Below are positions 21,523 through 31,142 of a stretch of 64,000 bases of DNA, piece by piece. The notes under the pieces are model-generated. The model saw only the letters and a list, made by a program, of their open reading frames with translations, did not search any database and was not told where the DNA came from. Each line of letters opens with the position of its first letter. Positions within the stretch are counted from its first letter, which is position 1. Source of the DNA: Aurantiochytrium sp. KH105 (Eukaryota; Sar; Bigyra; Thraustochytrida; Thraustochytriidae); the NCBI GenBank assembly GCA_003116975.1, contig BGKB01000143.1, positions 124,001-188,000 of the forward strand, in the 5' to 3' direction. Made by a program: the position numbers and the translations under genes.

Positions 21523-23389
21523 AGAGAGAGAGAAACGGAGACCCGACTCGGTTGCGGCGCTTGTCTTTCCGCCAATGTACGTACGTACGTCCGTGCTTGT
21601 GAGCGCTCCTTTCCTCTCCTTTACTTCGCGGTCCGTGCGCCGGCCGCTCTAGATTGTAGTCTGTCTGCCCGTTCCAGCGAGGCCCGCCGCCGCTGACCGG
21701 CCGGAGTTTTTCTGTCCCTCTCGGCGTGCCGCGCCTCGCGAGCCTCCTTCCTCTCTCCCGCGTCCTCCGGACAGAAACGCGCGAGCTCGAGCGACGCACG
21801 CTCGCTCGGGGGGAAACGATGTGTCTTGAGGAGGGGTTGCGAATCGTGGCAGGACAGCGCCCGCGGTGCGCACGCGGCGCGAGGAGGAGTAGGAGGCAGA
21901 TAGAGAAACCAGTGAAAATGAAAGCAGGCCTGCGTGTCTGCCTGCCTGGGAGGCGCGAGGTTCCAGGAGGTTCCAGGTCCTGCCGCGCCAGCCCCGTTTC
22001 CCGCAGCGCGCACTCCGCAGCGCACCGCAGCGCGCGGGTTATCTGTGGGCCACACCTGGCCCCGCGGGCGGGGGGAAGCAAGCGAGTAGAGCTGCTGGCT
22101 GGCTGGCAGCGGTAGTTGGGGAAGAAGTGAATGAAGGGAGGCACGACAGAGGACCCAAGGATGCAGCGACCAATTGACGGATCGATGCGATGGATGATGG
22201 ATGGACGGATGCGTGCGTGCGAGAGAGGGAGAGGGTGACGAGGAGGAACGGGACGCGGTCAAGGAGCAGAGGAAGCCCTCGGAAAGACGGCGCTTCCGAT
22301 CCGACGGAGGTGGCCGAGCCCGGGTTCGTCGTGCGTCCGAGCGTGGGTGACTGACTTGACTGACTGGCTCACGAAAGAAAGCCTGGGTCCCTTGGAGCGC
22401 GCGTTCGGCCAGTGAAACTTGCTTCGTTGGGGAGTTTCGCGGAGACTGCGTACGCGAAAGCAAAGCTAGGCGAAAGCCAAGCCTCGCCGACAAGCAAAGC
22501 TAAAGCTAGAGCTAGCTAGCTGGAGCTAGACCTTCTTTATTTTGGCGTCCTTCCTTGTTTGTTGACTTCCTTAGCTGCGCTATCGCCGGTTGGCCTCGAG
22601 ATTGACTCTGCTACGTGCGTGAGTGCGTGCCCGCCTTGACGTTCTTTCAACTTCCTCGAGGTACACCTGGCTGGCCTGCCGCGACCTCGCCTCGAAAACG
22701 CAAAGTCCCGGCGACGCCGGATTTCCTTCCTTCGCGCCTTCTTCCTCCGCCGGTCCCGGACGCCCGGAACCCTGGAAGGAAAGGAAAAGAAAGGAAAGGA
22801 AGAAAGGAAGAGGGAGGGGTAAAGTAAAATCTGCAAAATAGCAGTGGCGGCAGACACCACGCACCACGCCACCAGCCCGTCGATCGATCAAGAAAGCCGT
22901 CCCGCGCCACGCAAAGTCGAGTGGACCCGAGTCGAGTCGGACGCGCTCCGCGTGCTCCAGACGCGAGCGGGCCGGGACTCGCGCGCGGGCGGATGGACGC
23001 GGGAGCGAGGCGGGGAGAAGGGAGGGGGCAGGCAAGGAAGGAAGGAAGGAAAAAGAAGAAAGGCGGTGCGAGGCGAGGCGAGACAGGCGGAGAGCGGGCT
23101 GCGGGCGGACAGGAAGAAGCGCGGGCGCGCAGGAAGAAGGCGCGCGGCGCAATCGTTTTTCCGCCAAATCTGCGAGTCGCTCCGAGGCTCGCTCGCTCTC
23201 GCCCTCTCTCTTTCCCGCCTTCTTTCCTGGTCGCTTTTTCCGCGCCCGCGGCGCCTTCGCGTCGAGGGGAGAGATCAAGAGCGCCCGGCGAGCGAGACTC
23301 TCGCCGCGTCTGCGCGCGAGGGCCCGAGCTCCGGCGGCCGCGAGGACACGAGCGAGCGCAGGCCGCCAGCCAGCCAGCCGGCTGCTCCT

Positions 23390-23417
23390 GCTCTGCTCTG
23401 CTCTGCTCTGCTCTGCG
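23390..23417. repeat. (CTCTG)n pentamer repeat
   Basis: About five CTCTG units. Confidence 0.85.
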
Positions 23418-24280
23418 CGCGCTGGACGGAGAGATGGAGACGGAGATGCGGCGAGCGAGCGAGCGATGGAGGCAGAGGCAACGAACGAAGCGAGCTGCGC
23501 CGCGATCGCAGCGCCTGCCGCGAGAGCTCTCGCTCTCGCTCTCGCTCGCGCCGCGAAGGCAAGGCGGGGCTGCGTCGCGCGGCGGCGCGGTGGCTCGCGG
23601 CTGGCGTCGGCCCGCGCGAGCGTGCGCGACGGGAAGCCCCTCGAGGCAGGGACTCCGCAGAAGAGGCTGGGTGGGTCCGGGGCGAGAGCGAGCCCGATGC
23701 GATGCAGGGAGCGCGAGGTTGTACCCTGGCGCCAAGACGCGAGCCACCGCACGCTACGACTCTGCGCGCTGCTCGGCGCTGCGCGGCACTGCACTGCGCT
23801 GCGCTGCGCTGCTCGGCGGGCGCGGGCGGGCCGGCCTACCGGGCCGCGGGAGCACGCGAGCGGGCGCGAGGAGCGGCGGGCGAATGGGCGGGGAAGGAGC
23901 GGCGGTCCCGCGTTTGCCTTTTGCCGCTCGCTGCTCTGTCGTGAGTTTGCTTTCCGGCACTCATGTCACTCGCGGCTGCTTTTCCTGCATTTTATCCTTT
24001 CCTTGCTTTTCTTTTTGTTCTCTGTCTTGGTCGAACAGATCGTCTCGATCGAGGATAGACATCGAGCGATCACCTCTCGACGAATCGCTCACGCGCGGCC
24101 GGAGCGAGGAGTTGGCTGGCGTCGAAAAGAAAAGCGCATCGATGGATGGTTGGACGGTCAGCGGATGGACGCATGGATGCATGGATGGATGGTAGAGCGA
24201 AACGAGCCAATCGGAGCAAGCTCGGAAAGAGAAAACCGTTCAGCCGTGTGCTGCGGCCAGACAGCTGAGCTGGCGGGGTG

Positions 24281-24314
24281 AGACAAGACAAGACAAGACA
24301 AGACAAGACAAGAC
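24281..24314. repeat. (GACAA)7 pentanucleotide repeat
   Basis: A perfect AGACA array. Confidence 0.92.
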
Positions 24315-24601
24315 CGTCGTGGTGTGACCACAAGTTGGCAAAAGCAAGCGGAAACTAGCAAAACCAAGCACCTGGCTGGTGCTGGCTGCACGCCGCAGGG
24401 GAATCCGAGACGGGGCCCGAGACAGAGCCGACGCCTGTCTCTACCTGCTGCGAGAGCCTCCCTCGATCGATCAACCTTGCACCACGCCGCGCTTCTTGCG
24501 GCTGCTCTATCTAGCTGGTCGATCGATGCCCAGATGGACGGATGGTGGATGCACGGACGATGAACCCCGATGATGCCGAGCAGGAAGGAAGCAAGGAAAC
24601 C

Positions 24602-24638
24602 CCTGCTCCTGCTCCTGCTCCTGCTCCTGCTTCTGCTG
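24602..24638. repeat. (CTGCTC)n hexamer repeat
   Basis: Five to six CTGCTC units with one TTCTGC variant. Confidence 0.85.
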
Positions 24639-24918
24639 GTGTGGCTGCCACTGACCGCCGACGCCTCGCTCGCTCCGCCTCCTCCCTCGCCCCCCGCGCC
24701 AGCCTGCCACGCGCAGCCAGCCAGCCAGCCAGCCCGGCGCCAGGAGCGCAAAACGGCCGCAGCAAGCGCACTGCCCCCGGCGCGTACGGTTAGGGGGCGC
24801 GAGCCCGCAGGTGTGGACCGCGCCAGGCAGGCTGGGCTAAGCGGGGCAAGCCGAGAACGAGCGAGCGCGAGGTTGGTTGCAGTTGCTTGGATGCGAGGTC
24901 GGCGAGGCTGGCGGGGGC

Positions 24919-24944
24919 GGCTGGCTGGCTGGCTGGCTGGCTGG
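24919..24944. repeat. (GGCT)n microsatellite
   Basis: Six GGCT units. A GAGT array follows at about 25195-25215. Confidence 0.88.
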
Positions 24945-26080
24945 CGGATGGCCGGCGGCTCCCGCTTTGCGTTCTTTCTTACTTTCTTTCGCTCGGGGGT
25001 GCGCGGTTCGGCCGCGGCGGCTGCGGTGGCCTCGGATGGATGGAGTTATGGAAAATCTCCGAGACTCCGAACCACGCGCGCCGTATCGTGCCGTGCCAGT
25101 TTGCTGTGCCACGAGGAGCAAGCTTCACTTATCGCTGCGAGTGCACGCCGTAGGAGCGTGCGCGTGCGTGGCGGGGGTCTCCAAGAAGTCGAGGAGTGAG
25201 TGAGTGAGTGAGTGAGAGGAGGAAATGACGGCGGAATAGTGGTGGCTGTGGCTCGAGTCTTGAACAAAAATGTGTTGGATTCTTTGGATTGGGATGGCGC
25301 GTCCCACACCGCGGGGATTTTGGAAGAGAGGAGCGCGAGAAAGGTCGCTCCGCTCGCCTGCTTCTTTCCCCTGCCGCCGCTGGTGGTATCGGGCTCTCAG
25401 TATTTCTTCTCTTCCGCCAATGCCGCGGCGCCGCGAGGCCCTGACTCGGTCTCGCGTGCTAGATTGACTGATGACAGCACGCCCTGCCCCGCTCGCGCCG
25501 CGGGTTTCGCTGGCCGCTGTGCGTGCTCCGCACGACACTGTCCTGGGCTCGAGCCTGTCGAAAGAGAGGCCCTCTATTTTTTCCCGAATCTCGCAGGGTG
25601 CTGGATGTGCACGGACCCTTGAAAAGACACATACCGCTGCTGTAGCCTGCAGCACCCACGTGCAAGGGGCAGGCGCCGAGGAAGAAGAAGTCTTGACTCG
25701 AGTCCGCGCCTTGTGTGTGCGTATGTGTGTATAGCGCGGTGGCTGTCGTGGACTGTAGCGCCCGACCGGAGACCGCACACTTGGCTGCTTGGTTGCTTGG
25801 TTACTTGGTTGCGAACTTTGCATGCTTTTGCTCCGTAGCTCGTCCGATGAAAGCAAAGCAGGGCAGAGCAGATAAAAGAAAAGAAATGAAAAGAAATGAA
25901 GAGCAGCGTAGTTGTGAGGTTGGTTGGTTGTTTTAGGAGCGAGCGGCCGCCGTGCCGCACGTCGAGTCGAGCCGTGTCGTGTCGACCATCGCGGGGGAGA
26001 AAGAAAGAAAGAAAGAAACGCGAAGTCCGCGAGACGTGCGACACCGCGTTCTCGAGAGCTAACCAGCGACACCGGTCGAG

Positions 26081-26117
26081 CGATCGATCGATCGATCGAT
26101 CGAGCGAGCGAGCGAGC
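26081..26117. repeat. (GATC)n then (GAGC)n
   Basis: A self-complementary CGAT array passes directly into a GCGA array. Confidence 0.9.
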
Positions 26118-26381
26118 CTGCCCGCCATGGCCGCTGCCTGCTGCTCCTGCGAGGGGTCGCTCCCCTTGCTTTGCCTTGCCTTGGCGCGGTCGCTTTACAC
26201 GCACGTACGCACTGCCGTCCAGGCGGCGGCGGCGGCGCACAATGCGTCGACCGCCTGGCTGGCTGGCTGGTGCGACTCGCTGTCGGCAAATCTCGATGCG
26301 GCTCTCGGAAACAGGGCCTGGACGGGACCGCCGCGTCGAGAGTGAGAGAGAGAGAGAAGGAACAAGAAAGGAAACAGGAAC

Positions 26382-26382
<1 letters not shown>

Positions 26383-26463
<81 letters not shown>
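26383..26463. repeat. (GAAA)20 purine microsatellite
   Basis: About 80 bp of pure GAAA units, preceded by (AG)n at 26343-26358. Confidence 0.95.
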
Positions 26464-26869
26464 GAGCCGAGCCTGCCTCACAGAGGCGAGATCCGCGTGA
26501 TATCTATCACCTCGCGACCTCGCGCCGAGCCAGGCCAGGCAGCCGACTTTTCGCAGCGAGGCGGCGAGCGTTCTCGGTCTCGCGGCGGCAACCAGATCCG
26601 GGCGAAGGAGATCGAGGCGGCCATGATCGAGCGGCGGGCCGCTCGGCAGACACGAAGCGAGGAGGCGGACCGCGCCAAGGAGTGGAGGGAAAGGGGGGCA
26701 GGGCGAGAGGAGGCCGCGGCACGTCCCAGCGTGACTTGACTTGACTCCACCCAGTCGACATGTGCATGTAAGGGCACGGACCCTGGGTCGTCGCTACGCT
26801 CTCTCCCTCTCGCAGCGGCGGGCGGGCTGCCGCCCTGTCCTGTCCCGTCCTCAGGCTGGCTGTTGTTTC

Positions 26870-26896
26870 GTTTGTTTGTTTGTTTGTTTGTTTGTT
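26870..26896. repeat. (TTTG)n microsatellite
   Basis: Six to seven TTTG units. Confidence 0.9.
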
Positions 26897-27409
26897 TCTT
26901 AGGTTGCTTCTTTGTCTCCTGTCCTCATGTCGTGTCTCGCAGGAAGTGCGCGCGAGTGAGTGCGCGAGATGAGGTGACCTGACCCCGTCGCGAGCGCTTT
27001 CTTTCTTTCCTTCTTTCTTTCCTCCGCTCCGCAGAAGCAGGCAGGCAAGGCGTGAGCAGAGTCGCGGGAGGGTGCGTCCACGCGGGCGCGAACCGTCCAG
27101 ACGCGCCCGGAGTCGACGCGCTGCGACGCGAGCCCCGAGGCAAGTCGAGCCCCAGGGAGGCGCTGGGCAGCGCAGGCTGGAGCTAGCGAGCGCGCTAGCT
27201 TCCAGCAAGCGAGCGAGCCCGGCCTGACTAGCTTGCTAACTGTAACCGCCGGCCAGTGCGAGCCAGCTGTGCGCTCACTCACTCACGGTTGTCAATCAAC
27301 CAGTCGATCGAGAAGCCTGGGTTGGCCCGTTCGTTGCGCTCGACACGGGACGGCGCCGCAGCGGACTCGACGCCGAGCATGGATCCCGGCTCGCGGCTGT
27401 TCGCGTTGG

Positions 27410-27438
27410 CTTGCTTGCTTGCTTGCTTGCTTGCTTGC
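27410..27438. repeat. (CTTG)n microsatellite
   Basis: Seven CTTG units. Similar arrays lie at 28098-28122. Confidence 0.9.
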
Positions 27439-27665
27439 ATGCTCGCTTTAAGCGTAGAGGCTGTGAGCGTGCTTGCTTTTAGATTGGCTCGAGTGACTGG
27501 TCGGCTGAATGCTCGAGACAAGCCGGGGACCGCCTGGCTGACTGCCTAACTGAGCCAGCGACAGACGGCGACGGATAGACGGATAAAAGACAGCTAGCCA
27601 GCCAGACAGACAGACAGACAAATAACTGACTGACTGCCTCGCCGACTGACAAAAAGAAACAAAGC

Positions 27666-27719
27666 GAAATGCAATAGCCTAGTTCAAAGAAATGCAATAG
27701 CCTAGTTCAAAGAAATGCA
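27666..27719. repeat. 23-bp tandem direct repeat, 2.3 copies
   Basis: A 23-bp unit beginning GAAATGCAATAGCC and ending TAGTTCAAA lies at 27666-27688 and is repeated exactly at 27689-27711. A partial third copy (GAAATGCAA) follows. This unit is longer and more complex than the usual tetramers here. Confidence 0.85.
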
Positions 27720-28624
27720 AAGCAAAACAAGGCAAAACAAAGCAATGCAAAGTATGAGGGGTGGTGCATGAGCGCACGTTCGCAGGTGGACGGAGGATTT
27801 GCTCCTCCTGTCGTCGTGCCTCCTGCAGCCGCTGCTTGCAGTTGCATGTTGCTTCTCGCTTGCTTCTTGCGCGCTTGCTTCTTGCTTCTCGCTTGCTTTT
27901 CCGTACTTTCTGCGAGGTTCCGACTTGCGTTTCGACACGCGTCGAGTCAGGGTCAGCTGTCAGCTGGCTGGCAGCTGCATATCGAGCAAGCCGGAGCCAC
28001 CTGGTTGGTAGTCGCTGGCAACCAAGTGCAGGCCAGCATGGATAAATAAGTAGATGCACACGGCAGGATTGACACGTGGAATAGAGTTGGGCGACTTGCT
28101 TGCTTGCTTGCTTGCTTGCACTGTCAAGTCGGGTCGCGGTCGCTCGCTTGGCCGCAAAGCCCGCCCGCGTTCGCGTCAGTCGGCGACGCGAACCGCCTCG
28201 ACGTTTGACTGGCAGTGGATACAAGGGACGCCCTTCCCGTCCCGTTCGCCGTTGGGAACCCGCCTCTGCCTTCCGGGAAACACGGACGGCGTCAAGCCTA
28301 CGCGGACTCGGCTCGACACGAGGCCGAGACGACTGCAACGATAGGCATGAGGATCGGATCGAAGAACGCGACAACGTGTCTTTTACTATGAGCTAGGGCG
28401 GTCAATATCCAAAGTTGCCCCGTCGCAGCATCCAGAGAAAGATATTCTTCCTTTTACATCTTTATCTTCTTCTTCATCCTCTCCTTTCTTCTTCCCCTTT
28501 CTTCTGCTTCTTCTTCATTCCTTGCCTGGTTCCTGTTCCCAAACGAGCGACCAAACGTTCTTCGAAAGATGGCCAAGCAAACGCTTCGCCCAGTGAAGAT
28601 CAAGTTCGAGTTGGTCGCCCTCGG

Positions 28625-28625
28625 T

Positions 28626-28660
<35 letters not shown>

Positions 28661-28661
28661 C
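28625..28661. repeat. (GGCT)9 microsatellite
   Basis: A perfect GGCT array. GACAG units follow at about 28907-28925 and GACC units at about 29120-29143. Confidence 0.92.
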
Positions 28662-30417
28662 GCTTGGCCGTCGACGTGAACGAAAGAAAGGTCCCGGCAA
28701 GCGCACGAAACGTGGAGGAGAACCAGGCCTCGCTTTGCTTGTTACGGTGCGCTGGTGGGCGTGGTGGACACGAACACGGAGATACTCTGACTTCGACTGA
28801 CGGACGCGGTGCGTTCGAGGGGGACCAAACGAGGGTCGCCGCCGCCCCCAGCCAGCCAACCACAGCCCCTGCGAGTCAGCCCACAATGGCCAGCCAGCCA
28901 GCCAGGACAGGACAGGACAGGACAGGGCTCAAACTGGCTGTCAGAATTCAACAAAGAAAGGTGACCTTCACACCCGTGCGAGCACGTCTGGACGGTCAGT
29001 TTGCCTGGCTGCATATTGACCTAGCAAGCAACTTAGCAAGCAAGCAAGCAGCTCATCAGAACGCTTCGACTCCGGAATACCACGGAAACGGCAAACCAAG
29101 AGACAAACCTCCGCGACCGCACGACCGACCGACCGACCGATCGACCGGCCGACACAGAGAGGGAGAGAGACAGGCAGACCGGCTGCCCAAATGATCAATC
29201 GGCTGGTTCTTACAATGGTGTTCATTCATTTCATCACTTCGCCGCTCGCTCAAACCGGCCTGGACCGACGATCAACACCCCACGTGTACATACACAAACA
29301 AGCTTACCCGCGTCTGTGCAAGGGCGTCCGGGCGGGCATTTTGTTTCTCCGTTCAAGAAAGCAAGTCGCGGAGGCTGGCCATGGTGGCTGCCTGGCTGGC
29401 CATGGCGGGCTGGATGGCAATTCTGTTCTGGGGTCCTTGAATGTCTTGATTGAGCTGGCGAGAAAACGTCGAGATTTAGGGAGCGGAGAGGAAGAAGCGC
29501 CCGCGCGGGTCTCAGAGCAAGCTGTGGGAGAGAGGGGAGCCTCGGGGGGCACGCGACGGTGGGTACACGTTTGCTGTCACCCCTTTGGACCACACCCGGT
29601 CCCCGCAGAACCCAGCGGGTCCGGCACGGCTTCCAAGCCCGCGCTGGTGCGGGTGTTTTGGAATACCGTAGCGTCTCCGCAGCTTCCCGCAGTGCCGGAC
29701 GGTGCACGCAGAAGCTTTGGGAAGATCGGGCGCGCGGAGAATTAGTCCCCGGAGTAATGGTCCCGCAGCGGCACGAGCGGTACGAGCGCAACGACTTTCG
29801 CAGCACCCCCTTCAGCGGAGACCGGCCCCTTTCGCTCGCAGGAGGGGCGGCGTCCAGAGGGGGCGCAGGGCGAGACCGCGCAGAGACGCAGGCCCTGTGT
29901 CGCGGGGCCTCCTGCCTCGCCTTTTATCTTTGCCGGGCGAGTCGAGGCTCGTCTTCTCCGGTCTTGACGCGGCCGCGCCCGGCGGCGTCAAGCGAAGCGA
30001 CGCGACTCTCGCGCGCCGCAGCCGATTTCCCTTTCCCGCCCTTGCCTTCTTCCGCCTGCCCCCCTCCCTCTCCTCGTCCCTCCCTCCGCGGGCCGGACCC
30101 CGAGGACGGCGGTGACGTTTGCGGCGCCGCGCGGGGGCTGGCGAGGAAGACGGCCCCCGCCCGCCAGCCCGAGACTGCCGGCACGCGACGCGACGCGTGC
30201 GCCACGCGCGGCGAGACGTCATCGCGCCAGGGCGACGCCGTGGGGGGCGAGTGGGCTCGGAGCGGGGTATAGATAATAAAAAAAAAGCAGGGCGGACGCA
30301 CGCGCCCTCGCGACCGGCGTCCATCCGATCCGATCCGACTTGCAGCGGCGTTGTAGCAGTAGGTTTTGGCGAGTTGCTGTTGGCTGGGTGCATGCAATGC
30401 TATGCAATGAATGCAAG

Positions 30418-30580
30418 GCAATGCAAGGCAAGGCAAGGCAAGGCAACGCAGGGAGGGAGGGTGTGGCAGCCAGGTCAAGCTGCTCTTAGGCGGCGTTCGC
30501 TCCGCTTCTTTGTTTGCGGGGCAGCGAATTGGCGAACCGGATTGGATCGGATCGGATCGGATCGGATCGGATCGAATCGA
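30418..30580. repeat. (GGCAA)n and (GGATC)n pentamer repeats
   Basis: GGCAA units lie at 30418-30446 and GGATC units at 30544-30580. Confidence 0.88.
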
Positions 30581-30689
30581 ATGTGATCGCATCGAGTCGA
30601 GCGAAGCCGAGCGGAGTCTCGCCCCGACTCGACGCGGTCCGAGGCGACGATGAAACCCATCTAGAGAGCGAGCAAGTCCGTCGTTCAAT

Positions 30690-31140
30690 CGTTCGTTCGT
30701 TCGTAGGTTGATTTGGTTCTTTTTTTCGTTCGAATGATCGATCGCTAAATGCGCCAAAGCTATTGCCCCTGATCTTTGGTCTCTTGACTGATTTGCCAAT
30801 GTGCCAATATAAAATTCTATTCATGGATGGCTCATTCACCTATGGATTGACTTGCCCTTGATTTGCTGATAGCTGATTGATTCTTTCAAATTTACTGGGT
30901 TAAATTTGCCCTTGGTGGCTGATTGTATGCGGCCTGATTTTTAAGTTAAAATTTATGCTACTACTGGTGTCCACCTGACTTGATTCACGGGATTTGATTT
31001 CATGGTTTTTGACTTTATGATTTATGAATTTACGGTTTTTGGATTTATGATTTGTGTCGAATTTTATAACGTTGTTTAGGGTGTACCTCATATCAGGGTG
31101 ACTGACGTGACGTGTCCGCTTGACGTCTAAAACGATCGAA
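30690..31140. repeat. AT-rich island with degenerate internal repeats
   Basis: An abrupt change to AT-rich DNA immediately downstream of the LeuRS stop (minus strand). It contains diverged copies of a TTTATGATTTATGAATTT-like unit around 31010-31060 and several TGATTTGC-like words. It probably includes the LeuRS 3' UTR. A minus frame of 63 codons here is Asn/Lys/Ile-rich and unconvincing. Confidence 0.6.
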
Positions 31141-31142
31141 AG

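Larger units (their letters stand above)
21201..31142. other. Long repeat-rich intergenic tract, no supported gene
   Basis: About 9.9 kb lie between the AP2 gene start and the LeuRS stop codon (both minus). The tract is GC-rich with at least a dozen microsatellites, entered separately, and changes abruptly to AT-rich DNA after about 30690. Frames such as 22580-23794 (minus, 404 codons), 22921-24195 (plus, 424 codons) and 25125-26240 (minus, 371 codons) are Arg/Ala/Ser-rich, overlap each other and include translated repeats, so I treat them as chance. The first roughly 300 bp next to 21201 should hold the AP2 promoter/leader. A possible orphan exon start is noted at 28569. No tRNA, rRNA or transposon gene was seen. 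Confidence 0.55.

Noticed and set aside
22580-24195. Overlapping 366-424-codon frames on both strands
   Set aside because: Arg/Ala/Ser-rich translations of GC-rich DNA. Several frames on both strands are open at once, which reflects base composition and not selection.
25125-26739. 371-codon minus and 271-codon plus frames
   Set aside because: Built from microsatellite translations (KKERKKER, SIDRSIDRS) with no recognisable motif.
30900-31091. 63-codon Asn/Lys/Ile-rich minus frame
   Set aside because: Composition simply reflects the AT-rich island and its degenerate repeats.
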